Shown here piece after piece: positions 36,261 through 47,999 of a stretch of DNA of 64,000 bases. This DNA is from Ursus arctos (Eukaryota; Chordata; Mammalia; Carnivora; Ursidae), in the NCBI RefSeq assembly GCF_023065955.2, contig NW_026622875.1, forward strand, positions 13,991,001 to 14,055,000, written 5' to 3'. The first letter of the stretch is position 1. Every line of letters begins with the position of its first letter. The translations under genes and the position numbers were made by a program. Under the pieces are notes generated by a model, which ran no database searches, was not told the origin of the DNA, and saw nothing but the letters and a program-made list of their open reading frames with translations.

Positions 36261-36270
36261 AAAAACCTGT

Positions 36271-36399
36271 GCACTGGGTGTTATACGCAACTAATGAATC
36301 ATCGAACTTTACATAAAAAACCAGGGATGTACTATATGGTGACTAACATAATATAATAAAAAAATATTAAAAATAAATAAATACATAAATAAAACAAAA
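36271..36399 (+). mobile_element. 5'-truncated young L1 (3' UTR only), plus
   Basis: GCACTGGGTGTTATACGCAA and TAATGAATCATCGAACTTTA, then AGGGATGTACTATATGGTGA and an A-rich tail, are the 3' end of carnivore L1. It is flanked by AAAAACCTGT at 36261-36270 and 36400-36409. This is a dead fragment of about 130 bp. Confidence 0.9.
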
Positions 36400-36410
36400 A
36401 AAAACCTGTT

Positions 36411-38260
36411 TGGCTCATTTATTTAAAGAGAAAAATCCTCAGCCCAATAATAAGAGATCCCAAACCACAACTCTTGGGCCTGCACGATTTCAGATGGGGG
36501 CCTCCGACTGTGTTCCACAGTGAATCCCACTTCTTCTGGGCTGTCTTCCTCCTCCCTCTCCAGCCTTAACGCTCTTCCCGCTCTTCCCTCCCACCACCTG
36601 AGCCATGCCTCTCTTTCAACCTGCTGACTACCACTTTCCTACAGTGCATCTCCCCTCTTCCGTCTTTCCTCCTTCATCTGCCCTCATGGTTTTCTGTCAA
36701 ATCATTTTAGTTTCTGCTTCACCCCCAACCCCCTCAGACATCAAATAGTCAAACCTAGTCCGTGCTCTCAGGTCATTTTCTCACCCCACCACCTGTTTTG
36801 CTAAGCGGGCCGACCCAAGCACAATTCTCCTTCGCTGTGCTTCTGTTCTTGGGGGCTGATGTTCCAGCAGGGTGAGAAAAGCAGCTTCCCCCACTTTCTA
36901 TGGGGCCTGATTCTTGATCTTGTGGTTCTGGCCTGGAGTCTCATCCTGTGTGTTCTGCGTCCTTGGGCCTCATATCACAATCCTGCCTGTGGGGATTTCA
37001 GATATTTGCTGATTGGGAGGAGGCGACCTTTCTGCTCCCTTCTGCTGGGCCCGGTGGAAACCACCCCCCCTTCCTTGTCCCCATGAAACAGAAAGTCTTG
37101 ATGCAGGTTTCAGAGTTTCTGTCGGGGGAATTTCTAGGATGCCTATTAATCTTCCCGAGTTTTTGTACTCTTTTTAAATATGAGTTGCTCTGAAAGTCCC
37201 TAAAGCATTTATCTTCATAATTGTAATTCATCCCTGATATTTGGAGAATTCCAGGATTTTCAAGTAACTTGGATGTATGTATCATTTCTCGTGCTTTTGT
37301 AATGCACACAGCACCTGATTTGCACATTCCGTGATGACAGGTGAGGAGGACCACTCTCAGCCACTTGGATACAAGCTCCATTCCCCTGTCCGGATCTTGC
37401 TTTTTTTTCCTGAACAACGTTCTGGTCCCCCACCCCTCGCCTGGCTATTAGATATTGCATCACCACTTCCCTTTCCCCTACTGCTCTGTGACCTCCCATG
37501 TGAAAAGTGGTGTTCAGTGTGAACAAGCTGGCATCCCAGTGTTGGCAGCTGCATTCATCTTGACCTATAGCTGGGCCTGTGTTGGGAAACTGAGGGGGAG
37601 GGGCCGGAGCCCGGAGAGGGGAGAAGAAACAGAGAATTGTTCACTTTCTCTTCTCTCTCTGCACTTCCAATTTTAGAGTGGGGCCTCCACTTCAGCTTGC
37701 GTTTCAAGGACACTAGGAGAGTTAAGTTTAGGACCTTCCAGCCTCACTTGCAGCCCCAGGACTGAGACCAAATAGGGGAAGGGGGGAGAAAGAGAAGACA
37801 CCAATGCAAGGCAGTCCTGGGGGGGCGGGGAGGAGAGAGAGAGGTAGAAGAAGACAGGGCCAAGAGGGAGAGCAGGAGGAGAAAATATTTACTCGTTCAT
37901 TTGTTTCTTATATTAGAAGAAAGCTGGATTATCATGTGCCCTATTTAATTAAAACACATTTTACTAGACTTCTGATGAGGTATTTCAAATGTCCAAATGG
38001 TAGGTGAGTTATTGCCATGCTAGGATTTGGGGGCAAAATGAGGCAATTTTTTAGATACTCCATAAAGCAAGAAGTTCCTGACATTGAAGAGACCGTCATT
38101 TGTTGACCACATTTTCCAAGTTTCCTTCACAGCTCCTCAATAATATTCTGTATAATATGTACGTCATATCAGGTTGGTGTTTTGATGCAATTTTCCAGGC
38201 CCTTGGAGGTAATTGCTTAAAACTCTTTCTTTTGCCTCTATAGACAAAGCTTATGTGTTG
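36411..38260. other. Intergenic, moderately GC-rich, nothing recognised
   Basis: Pyrimidine-rich 36500-36830 and mixed sequence to 38260. Frames of up to 139 codons exist on both strands but overlap each other, lack family signatures and look like chance. Confidence 0.45.
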
Positions 38261-38268
38261 ATAAGATT

Positions 38269-38358
38269 GGTTTATTCTTTTGGTATAAATCCTGGCAGGA
38301 GCATATAGATAACGTTTATCCTTTTTATGTAATCTGGCCACATAAGGAAATCCAGGAA
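38269..38358. repeat. Diverged repeat pair, copy 1
   Basis: GTTTATTCTTTTGGTATAAA, AGGAGCATATAGATAAC and AGGAAATCCAGGAAAT match the order found at 39325-39426, with substitutions and indels. Family unknown. Confidence 0.5.
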
Positions 38359-38599
38359 ATCCAGAAAAAGTACAAAAAAAGGAAAATAAAGGGTCAAAAG
38401 CTTAGAGAGAATTGCTGTTACTATTTGGTGTGTATCCAGTCAGCCTGCTGTACATACATCCATTTCTCCCTCTCTTTCTCCCCCAACAGGGACCATGGTG
38501 TTCATTCTAATTTGCATCCTTCTTTTGATGTCACGCTGTACTACAGACACATGCCTGTGTATGTGACAGAATTTCTAAAGTATGGATTTGATTGCAGTG

Positions 38600-40035
38600 T
38601 AATTCAAAAATGAAAATACACAAATCGTGTGTAGCTTGATGAATGTTGACAAAGTGAATACACCCATGTAACTAACACATGAACTCATGTAACTGTTTCT
38701 GGGCTGCACAACAGGCACCCCAGAAACAGAACACACCAGCTCCCCAAAAGCCCCCCTCATGCCCCCTTCTAGGCACTGTCCTCCATCTCAGGTGTTCCCA
38801 CTATCCCGACTTCTGAAGCATAGATGCTTTCCTGCCCCTGGTTTTGAACTTTATATAAACGTCGTATTTATAAAATAGGTGGTCTGTTATAAAATATTTA
38901 TAAAAACTGTTGTATGTATTTTTCATTTTTGTTTTTGTCTAGCTTCTCTCATCCTTATGTTCAGAGCAGCACTATTCATAATAGGTCAGAAGGGGCCAAC
39001 AAAACAAATGCCCATGAAAAATAGAATGGTTAAATACGTTGGGGTGGAATATTATACAAAAAAATCTGCTGGTAGACACGCACACTCCTTTCTCTCCTAG
39101 AAAATGGATCGTTGGGTTGTATTGTAGGCATATGTTTATGATTACTAGACGATTGCCAAACAGTTCCAAATGGCGATACCAATTTTAGGATCTCACCAGT
39201 AACATATGTTTAAGGGTTCCACTTGTTTCTCATTCTTGCCAACGCTTGGTATTCTCAGCTTAAAAAGACCAGGCCGTCAAAGGTAATCGATTGACGCTCT
39301 TCTTTCATCGTAAGTCCTATGTATGTTTATTCTTTTTGTATAAACGCTACAGAAGCATATAGAAAATACTTGCTTTTTTTTTTTTTTATTACCCTGATGA
39401 CATGTACACTTAAGAAATCCAGGACAATTTTAGTTATTTGGATGGGTGGGTAGCAGTATCTCATTGTGGTTTTAATTTTCATTTCACACTTTTACCAGTC
39501 ATCCAGATACCCTATCTTGTGAAATGCCTGCTCAAGTCTTTTGCTTATTTTTCTCTTGAGTTGTCTGCTTTTTTGTATTGACCAGTAGGAACTCTTCACA
39601 TCTTCGAATGAGTCCTTTGTCAGATTTGTAGTACAATTATCTTCTCCCACTCTATGCCTTGCCTCTTAATGGTGACTTTTCATGGAATGGAAGTTCTTAG
39701 TTTTAATGTAGTCCAATTTATCAATATTTTTTTTTAATGATTAGTGCTTTCTGTGTCCTGTTTGAGAAATCATGGCCTATTTTGAAGTCATGAAGATATT
39801 CTCTTATGTTTTTTCTGAAAGTCATATATCTTACCTTCCACATTTAGGTCTATGATATATCTAAAGTTGATTTTTGCATATAGTTTGTAGCAGGCAATCA
39901 AGATTTTTTTCACATATGCATCCGATTGACCCAGCATCATTTATTGAAAAGACTTCTCCCCACCAGCATGACTTTTACATGAGTCTATGGTATTCCCCCA
40001 TATGGACGTAGATGTACTACTTAACTAGTTGAGAA
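38600..40035 (-). repeat. Old L1 (L1M-type) 3' region, minus, rearranged
   Basis: The reverse 3' UTR comes first (AGTGAATACACCCATGTAAC, ATAGATGCTTTCCTGCCCCT). Reverse ORF2-end phrases follow (TTGCCAAACAGTTCCAAATG, GAATGAGTCCTTTGTCAGAT, AGCATCATTTATTGAAAAGA). At about 38960-39060 a segment reads in the opposite, forward L1 direction (CAGAGCAGCACTATTCATAA). Confidence 0.75.
39325..39426. repeat. Diverged repeat pair, copy 2
   Basis: Matches 38269-38358 in the same orientation (GTTTATTCTTTTTGTATAAA, AGAAGCATATAGAAAAT, AAGAAATCCAGGACAAT). It lies within the L1-derived block and carries an internal T-run. Confidence 0.5.
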
Positions 40036-41400
40036 AGCATTCTAGTGAAGTATTTTCTTGAATATATTTTTCCTTAACATTAAGCCTGGGTGACTTCCAA
40101 AAAAAGAAAAATTACTGCAATGAGCGCTGAAGCACTTTATTCTATAAAGAATAAATACTGAGATGCTAAAAACAGCCACAAGTGTTCAGATATGATAAAA
40201 ATTATTAGTTTTAATTTTGAATTGACTGTTACAAGACAAACAAAAGGTAGACTTTAAAAAGTGAACCTTGAATGAAGGCTTGAATAAAGTGATAGTTCAG
40301 AGGGGTTTCGGTTTTTTCTAGCTAACAATGATATTGTTCTTATTGTATTAGCTATGCATCAATCAGCTGAATAATTAAGCTACTGTTTCATATTTTGACA
40401 ATGAGTTTGGAAATGTAACAAATTATATGTTATTTACCAGAGGAAACTTGGTTTGAGAATACATTATACTGTGAACATTTTTGGTTATTACACTATTAGC
40501 ATTCATTTCCTCAGTAACTTATTTTGAGGTCTCCACTTTATTTGACATGACTCATAACTGTAAAGGTTTTAGAAAAATGGAAACTTGTGAAGAGTTACTT
40601 GACAAAGATGGCTATAATTAAAACTTAGTTAGGAAGTGGGTTTCATATATGCTGATGATATATATGTGAACTTTATGATTGAAATTTAACATTTTCATAT
40701 GGTTAGAACAAACATTTTGCATTGTTTATTAGAATAAGCTTGATCAGGAAAAATAATGTCAATTTTCCAAAGGACTTTAAATATATGAAAATATAAAATA
40801 ATATTGGAGAAACTTGCTATTAATCTTACTTTCAGTTACTGAGAGAGTGTTGGTATTAATTAGTCTTGACATGGGGTTTTTCCCTCTGTTAAGTATATTA
40901 TTAAGTCTCATGTATATGATTTTTAAAAATTAATTTTAAAGTGTGCTTAACAGTTCAGCCATTTAAAATGGTTGTAATCAAAATAAGCATGTTGGATTTG
41001 TAATAAGTAAACTTAATTTTTTTTGCATTTGCTTGAGCAAAAACTGTTAATTTTAATTTTAAAAATCTGACTAATCTGCAGTGCATAAAAATGCATTTGA
41101 ATTGAATTTTAACCTTTAGTAATAGACTTCTTGTTTTTCATAGAACTTACATTAGTTTATATTCACATATATTTATCATTACACATATCAACCATTTTTA
41201 ATTCTGTTGAAATTAATTTTAAGGTGAATAAATTGGTGAAATTAGATTTATTGAGACTCTTGCACTCTTTACCTTTATACCTGCAAATCAAACTATTGCA
41301 TCTTTTCAAAAATCCTCTCTCTTTATTTATTAAATGCTTCCACTGAACAAAATGGAACTGGAAGCTAGAAATTACAACAGCAAGCCTTGTGGGTTGTGGA
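40036..41400. other. AT-rich, apparently repeat-free block
   Basis: No SINE, LINE, LTR or DNA transposon signature is visible over about 1.36 kb. There is no coding signal: the 71-codon frame near 41131 has no family features. It is a candidate conserved non-coding element, by inference only. Confidence 0.4.
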
Positions 41401-41930
41401 GAGTGATATAGACCAGAGTTTCCTGAAGTACGGGTTCTCAGGATTTAAGCATTGCTGTGTTCAAACAAAGCAAAGCAAAATAAAACACATGCAACGGTCA
41501 AACTAATTTGGGAAATCAAAATTAACTAGGTTTTCAAAATGCTGAGTTATTCAGAGCCTTTAATATGCTACGGTACATTATGAGCGCCCAAGTGGTTGGG
41601 GATAGGGGGTGGGGGAGCAGTTTGAGAGGAGCAGTATTTCCCAAACAGACTTGAGGGTGACTCCGGGGTCTAGTCTAGCCTTTCTGGAACATTCTTCAGG
41701 AAATGTTGGTTTACAGAAACCTCTTTCACTCACCAGTTCATCCCAGCTCCTGACCGCTCCCTCTGACCCCCAAAGGCCCCAAGTCTAAAGTGGACCTGAT
41801 CATTTTGGTGCTTTTCTCTGCCTTGCACTCCTGAACTGAAAAGTTAGTACAATCCCGGTTCCTATACAGGAGGTGCTTGAATCTCCTTTACGTCCTTGAA
41901 CTAGATCCCAAATAATCCCTTCCTACCTTC
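41401..41930. other. Intergenic, possible old DNA-transposon remnant
   Basis: Around 41410-41460 and 41625-41720 phrases such as AGAGTTTCCTGAAGTACGGG and AGTATTTCCCAAACAGACTT recall hAT-type non-autonomous ends, but I cannot align a full element. Confidence 0.3.
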
Positions 41931-41934
41931 CAAA

Positions 41935-42297
41935 AGCATTTTGAGCTCTTCTCCCTCAGCCTGGAACAATCTTGTCCTTGATATTCCCGGTCATGACTGG
42001 CCTCTCATCAGTTTATTACCCAAATGCCATGATTAGGCCACTTTATCTTATGTTGTCCTTCCCCTCCCTTACCACATTTTAGCGTATTATGCCATTTAAT
42101 TATCTTCACAGCTCTTGTCCCTGTCTAAAAATATTTATTTTTGCACTTAACTGTGTTAATTGTCTGGTTTACCCCCACTGGACCATGAACTCTGAGACAT
42201 CAGTGACTTTATCTCTCTTGTTCCTTGTATTCCTAATTCCTACAACTGTGCCTGACACATAATGGTTCGGGCTCTGCAGTCAAGGAATGAATGTTCT
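41935..42297 (+). repeat. L2 LINE 3' end
   Basis: TCAGCCTGGAACAATCTTGT, ATGCCATTTAATTATCTTCA, CCACTGGACCATGAACTCTG and TGTGCCTGACACATAATGGT follow the L2 3' order. Confidence 0.75.
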
Positions 42298-42299
42298 AA

Positions 42300-42770
42300 A
42301 GGGAGAGAGATACAAACACAGAATCCCGTATGTTACCAGCTGTGCTTGAGGTTAATGTAGGCTGCTGTGGGAACTTCAAGGAGGAACACTGCTCTTGGGA
42401 AGAAGTGGTGGGATGGGCAAAGGGTGTCATAGAAGACTCCCCCCAGGCAACCTCTGAACTGAGTCTTGAAGGCCAAGTAGGACATATGTTTGTGGCCAAG
42501 GATACAGCCCATGCGAAGGGCTGAGGGTGCATTAGATGACTCGGATACATGCAAGTGGTTCAGGCAGGGTGGTTGGCAGAGCGGTGAACTTGAGGATGGC
42601 AAGGCCAGTGGGAAGAGATGGGGACAGGGCCGAAAGGCTGTGCTAAGGAGCTAGGACTTTCTTCTGAATCTGATGGGGAGCAGTAAAATTGGAAGGATTG
42701 TAATCATGTTGAAATTTATATTTCATTTCTGGCAGTGGCAGGGATGATGGGTAGGAGGGCATGAGACTAT
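42300..42770 (+). repeat. Ancient interspersed repeat (family A)
   Basis: CCTCTGAACTGAGTCTTGAA, AGGGTGGTTGGCAGAGCGGT and AGGAGCTAGGACTTTCTTCT, then ATCTGATGGGGAGCAGTAAA, match the middle of the family seen at 20271. Confidence 0.55.
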
Positions 42771-43074
42771 AGGTAGGAAAGCCAATCTGAAGCCTTTGAA
42801 ATAGAATTAATTCATGTTTGAGAGACCCGCAGCATACCTTGCCCTTTCTTTCCTTTGTTCACAGTTGTTGCTTTGGTGGAAAACATCTTTTCTTCCATCT
42901 CCACATGTTCTGAGCTACCTGTTGTTTGAGGCCCAGCTCGAATGAATGAATATGGTCGCTGTGGGTCAAAGAGAGCCACATATATAACCCTGGATCTGTT
43001 TCTGAGGGTATGTGGCAGGAGATGATCCTGACCATTCATGAGTTCATTCTGGGCATTTCGATGTCTTGTTGTTT

Positions 43075-43300
43075 CCTACATGCTAGACACTGTGTAGAAT
43101 GCTATATTTACAAGGATTATCTATTTAATCCTCACAACCACCTGTACACTGGGTATTATGACTAGCTTTACATTATGGATTAATCAACTGAAGCACAGTT
43201 TTGTAAATAAATTGCTCAAAGTCACACCATCATTAGTAAAGATTAAAGATAGAATCTTGGAGGATTGGCACTAGAACCATAATAACAGCATTATCTTGTA
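43075..43300 (-). repeat. MIR SINE fossil
   Basis: ATGCTAGACACTGTGTAGAA, TTTAATCCTCACAACCACCT and TTGCTCAAAGTCACACCATC match reverse MIR. Confidence 0.75.
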
Positions 43301-43369
43301 AAGAGCATTAGACTAAATTCAACAAAGCTGGATTCTAGTTAATAATTAATAATGACCATATACCCAGCT

Positions 43370-43530
43370 TCATAATCCACTAAGATAGGTGTCATGATCC
43401 CCATTTTCATAGTAAGAATACCATGGCTTAGAGGGTTTTAATTAATTGTACAAGGCCACGTAGCTTTGAATTTGAACCCATGTATATATGATTCCAAAGT
43501 TAATGATTTCAATCACGTGGCAATGCTCTT
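43370..43530 (-). repeat. MIR fossil
   Basis: GTGTCATGATCCCCATTTTC, ACAAGGCCACGTAGCTTTGA and ATTTGAACCCATGTATATAT match reverse MIR. It follows another reverse MIR by only about 70 bp. Confidence 0.65.
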
Positions 43531-43534
43531 CCTG

Positions 43535-45365
43535 GGAACTCTGGTCCTGATTCATTTGAATGGTCTATGACATTAGACTCTGAGCTCCTTGCACTGTCAT
43601 CCGTAAAATGGCAGAATTGGACTCAATAGCATCAAGGATCCCTCTGCTTTATGATCTATGATCTAAGAGCATCCCGGAGCCCCCACTGATTTCTTCCCCT
43701 GTTACTCATCTTCACTGCTCTGGGTTGGGTTTACTCTTTTGAACAATGAGAGAAGTATGAAGAAAAGGATGACCTAGATAGGCAGCTTGCAAGGTGAGCC
43801 TGGGGTCAAAGGGAGAGGGCTGGCGCCCAGCCAACGGGAAATTAAAAAAGGAATGGAGGTGGCGACAAACCCGAAGCCAAGCTCCGTACAGCCAGAGTAC
43901 TGGAGGAGAACACTGGGGACATGAAGAGGGAGTTTCAAGGTCATTCTGAGGCCCTGTGACAATCCTGAGGGAAAAAGGGTATGCTAGCAATGAGTGCTTG
44001 TGGCAGGTAAGGTTTATGGATAGGGCTGAGAATGGAATTCAGTGAAGAAAACCCAGGACTTAGTGGATAGTCTGTTGAGACAACATTGTGTTGAGAATAA
44101 AGAAGGAGAAAAGCAGGTCATTTGGGTGACACCTGATCAAGGCAGCTTGTCTAAAATGGCAAGATCACATGCCATCTGGGGACATTTCCTAGGAAATGTG
44201 TTCGTAGAAAACCCAAGCTTTGGTAGATAAATAGTTAGGAAAGCTTTCAGGGGAAGAGATGCAGGTCATGTTTACGGGACTCATTCTACCCTACAGAGTT
44301 GGGGCTTGGAGGTACACAATGAGCAATTTGCCTTCTTAGAATTTTTATGCCACAGAAAGAAAAGTATAAGAGATGAGAAAGTGCGAAGTTTTAAGAGCGT
44401 GAAGAAAAAAAGGCATAATGGACACATGATGAAGAAAAAAAGTAGGAAAATAGAAACCTTGGTTGTGCAATCGGTGTGCAACAACTGCAATAGATCATTA
44501 GGAGGAAAGGCCCTGTTCCCAAGTCTCGCGGGCCTCCCTAAAGTTGCTTAACTCTCTGTGTCTGAAATACGGAGGCAAAGTTGTAACGAGAGCAAGTTGT
44601 CAGAGATCCAGAAACATTTTTGTACTGGAATGCTTTTTGCAATATACATGTGATGAGATTCAGTTCTTTCTAGAAGGATAAACCTAGTCACATTTTCCCA
44701 ACTGGGGCCTGATAATTGGAGATATCCATCTCATTATCCGTCTGTCTCATTTTCTCCATGTCAAGTAAGGTTTATTTAAGTAAAGCATGCTTCACGTAGA
44801 TTAGAGAGACCGATTACAAAGCCACTGATGTAAGAAATAAAGATTGGAGACATTATGACATGTAGATGAAGCTATAGAAACTTACCATTTTCATTTCTAG
44901 GGTCCCAAACGCTATGACGTGAAGTTCTGAAAATGTAACCTGTGACAATGACATCAACAACTACACTTGTGTGTCACAGCCAGGAGTCTGTGACGATGAA
45001 GACAGGAAGACAGAAATTGTGTTAGCGTGAACCATGATATGATGTAAGATAGTTCTCCAGAGGCGAGTGCGTCAATAAGAAGGTAGAAACTTGAGACTTC
45101 ACAGATGTTTGAGTGTTTGGGAAAATACAGAGCCTTCCTTGAGCAAAGTAACACACATAATAACATGGTGCCTAATACTCAGTGGGTCTTCCTGTTTCTC
45201 CCTTTTGCTACTCCTAACTAGTGAACATGGGAAGAGAGACTGTGGGCTTACCTTTCCAACACTTTCACTGGATTGAGACCAGGTTTGTGTGAAGATACTG
45301 CAGGGAAGAGGACTGGCATCTACAGAAACGGGACATATCCTTTTAGGAACGCAGCAAGTAAATTA
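43535..45365. other. Intergenic, nothing recognised
   Basis: Several short frames exist, including a Lys/Arg-rich one at 44306-44551 with no homology I know. No repeat or gene is recognised. Confidence 0.45.
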
Positions 45366-45369
45366 GCAT

Positions 45370-45575
45370 GTACTATTTATTGAACACCTATTTCGTTCCA
45401 GCAGCTTTACTATGCATCGGTGATTTCATTTTATGCTCATGACAATCCAGTCTTGATCTAGAAAATGAGGAACCAGAGAATCAAAAGTGTAAAAATACGC
45501 CCAAAGTCACATAGCTGCTAAAGAGGCAAAAGTTGGGGATTGTTTCTAACCCTAATTGCATGCTCTCTCAAACTA
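45370..45575 (-). repeat. MIR SINE fossil
   Basis: TTTATTGAACACCTATTTCG, TAGAAAATGAGGAACCAGAG and CAAAGTCACATAGCTGCTAA match reverse MIR. Confidence 0.7.
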
Positions 45576-45814
45576 GCCAAGCTTTGCAATCATCGTGAAG
45601 GTCATTAAAGGGCAACTGTGATGCAAGAGGTAGATGGTGCAGGAAGATTACCTGGCTGCTGTGCTTTAGGGATGATGTGGAGACAGCTCTTGCTCTCAGC
45701 CCTATGTGCAGTTAATAAGACAATAGTAATATTCTCTTTCTTCTTGCAAAGAGAATACAAGTTATTCAAACCGATGGACAAGTAAAAGAAGAAAACAAAA
45801 GTCACCCAAATTCT

Positions 45815-46010
45815 GCTACCCAGAGGTAAGCAGGGTTAACATTTTTATTATATCTAATTTTTTTCTGTGCTTATGTATTTATAAATACTGTATTTATACA
45901 AATATATATTCCACAAAAATGATCAAAATATACATATTTGATTTGCAAACTGATTTTCACTCATTCAAACAGATGGCATGTGAAAGAAGTTTTTCTACTT
46001 TAAAATTATT
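45815..46010. repeat. Old LINE-type fragment
   Basis: TACCCAGAGGTAAGCAGGGT, a TATGTATTTATAAATACTG-like stretch and GCAAACTGATTTTCACTCAT resemble a widespread old L1-associated 3' sequence. Family uncertain. Confidence 0.35.
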
Positions 46011-46019
46011 AAGACTGGG

Positions 46020-47265
46020 TATTAGAACAATATTTTGACAAACAAATCCATTTGCATTAATGGAAGTGTTACAATATTTATCGAAGTTATTGAGAGTGCC
46101 AGCGAAGTAAAATTAATAATGCTATTGATGTCTACTAAAATAATATAATGTGAAGCATAATAGCTTAATCTCACACAAATTTGATGTCCACTTAGTATTA
46201 ATTAATATTAATATCAGAGTACTGAAAGCGCTAGGTACACAAAGTCTAGTTGTATTTGTTTTGAAACTGGAATTTTTATATCCCCCCAGTCAGCAACAAA
46301 ATCACCAGAGTAACTTCTTTTCTGACATTATGAGACCTCAAATTATGTTATCACATTAGTTTGGCTGAAAGAAAAAATATTTGGAGAACGCTAAGTGACA
46401 CACTATTCATCTTCTCCTCTGGGGTACTCTAAGTTCTATCCTTGGATCAGATAAGGTGTTTGGGCTATCACATATTTTTACATCTTGAAAACCTTTATTG
46501 ATATTAATGAGGATCCCTAGAAGAAGCACACATGTGACATACGCTCTTACATTCGCTATAGCAATGCTATTGAGGACAGTGTCTATCATACCGCTTGATT
46601 ACCCCTACTATTAAACCCCTTCAGAGAATTTGTTTTAGATTTCAGTGCCAGGAAATAATGTCTCACTGAGAGTCTGATTTATAAATCTTCCTTCATCATA
46701 GTAACAGCAATTTGAATGATTGTGACTACTAACCTTTCCATCACCAACCAGGAAGCTTAGAGCCATATTTGATGCCAAATCATATAAATTATGTTAATGT
46801 TGTTACCATGTTGGCATTTTTCTTTTTCATAGTATTATTTTCTATCTCCACTTTATTACCCTCATTATTATATTTGTATATAAAGGACAATTCTTCCTCA
46901 TTTTCTCTCTTAACTTAGAAAGCTAAAGCAGGTATCTTTGTGTTAAAGGAATGTAATATTGTAAATATTGTGTTTTACCACCTTACTAATTTATTATGTT
47001 CATTTTATTTTGCCATGTACGTGTAATCTCATAGGATTGTTCTCTTAATCGTCAGAATTTAGAAAGTGCATTAGGATGTAGCTAGCTGTGACTTTCTTTT
47101 CAATAATCCTACCTTGCCATTCGTGAACTCTTGACCTGAAGACTAAAATCTCTCCTCAGCTCAGAGAAATTTTCTTCCTTTATTTCTTTGATGATTGTTT
47201 TTTCTTCATCTGATCTATCCTCTCACGACACTAACTTTTTCTTGCAATTAAAACATTTGTTAAGG
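46020..47265. other. Intergenic, nothing recognised
   Basis: Unassigned AT-rich sequence. Confidence 0.5.
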
Positions 47266-47337
47266 TGGCCAACTCATCCTGGTTTGCCTGGGACTTTGCC
47301 AGGTTTAGTGCAAACCAGGACAGTCGGTTACCCTACA
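47265..47337. mobile_element. Short palindromic DNA-transposon (MITE-like) remnant
   Basis: AAGGTGGCCAACTCATCCTG and GTTTGCCTGGGAC on the left are partly mirrored by GCAAACCAGGACAGTC and GGTTACCCTAC on the right. The inverted ends resemble an old MER-type non-autonomous element; I do not assign the name. Confidence 0.5.
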
Positions 47338-47361
47338 CTTAGCTAAGCTATTGTGTCCCTG

Positions 47362-47638
47362 AAGACAGTGGTTTTTATAGTGACAGGGGAGCTTTTGATT
47401 TTTAATTTTGAATCCATTGTAGACTGATTTTTTAAAAATGCAATAAAAATAAATACAACAAAAGTGAAATTTAAAAAAATACAAGTCCAGTTTTAAGAGT
47501 TATTTTTAGATTCAAAAGACATACAATCACTCTGTCAAAATGTTCCAGAGGTTTTAAATGCTTTCTCTCTGTTTCTGTAGGTAGCTTGTAAGATCTGGTG
47601 TCACCTTGTGGACCACACTTTGAGTAGCCCTGCTCTAG
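47362..47638. mobile_element. Possible hAT-like fossil
   Basis: The left end (CAGTGGTTTTTATAGTGACA) and right end (ACTTTGAGTAGCCCTGCTCT) are loosely inverted, as in MER5/MER58-type elements. The interior is unrecognised. Confidence 0.35.
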
Positions 47639-47639
47639 G

Positions 47640-47830
47640 ATTTCTCTAATCTACTCTGATAATCCCTTCCATCTCCTCCACTCCACATTCTGTTCTCTCC
47701 AGCCTGTGCTAAATGCCTCTTTTGTGTTAAAATACCCCATTACATTAAGCTGTGTGCTTCTTAAGGGAAACAGTTGGAATCTTATTTATCTTTCTATGCC
47801 CAGCATCCACCACACTGCCGGACAAGAAGT
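47640..47830 (+). repeat. Possible L2 3' end fragment
   Basis: CTTCTTAAGGGAAACAGTTG, then TTTCTATGCCCAGCATCCAC, resembles a degraded L2 3' end. Confidence 0.35.
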
Positions 47831-47999
47831 TTGTTAGGCTGCTGTGTTCATTCTTTATTGAGATTGGAAGAAATTTACAAAGTTTTAGTTATGATTTTTG
47901 GGGGGAGGATGAGATTGTGGGGGCTTTCCTTGTACTTTTCAGTATTTCCTAAATTTTCTCTAACACACATGTATTACTTTTGAAACAGGAAAATTTAAG

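Noticed and set aside
36998..37417. 139-codon minus frame
   Set aside because: It overlaps three other open frames on both strands, has no recognised motif, and lies in a slightly GC-rich stretch where chance frames are expected.
44306..44551. 81-codon Lys/Arg-rich plus frame with a CxxC
   Set aside because: Composition follows an A-rich tract; a single CNNC is not enough for a zinc-binding domain, and no family is recognised.
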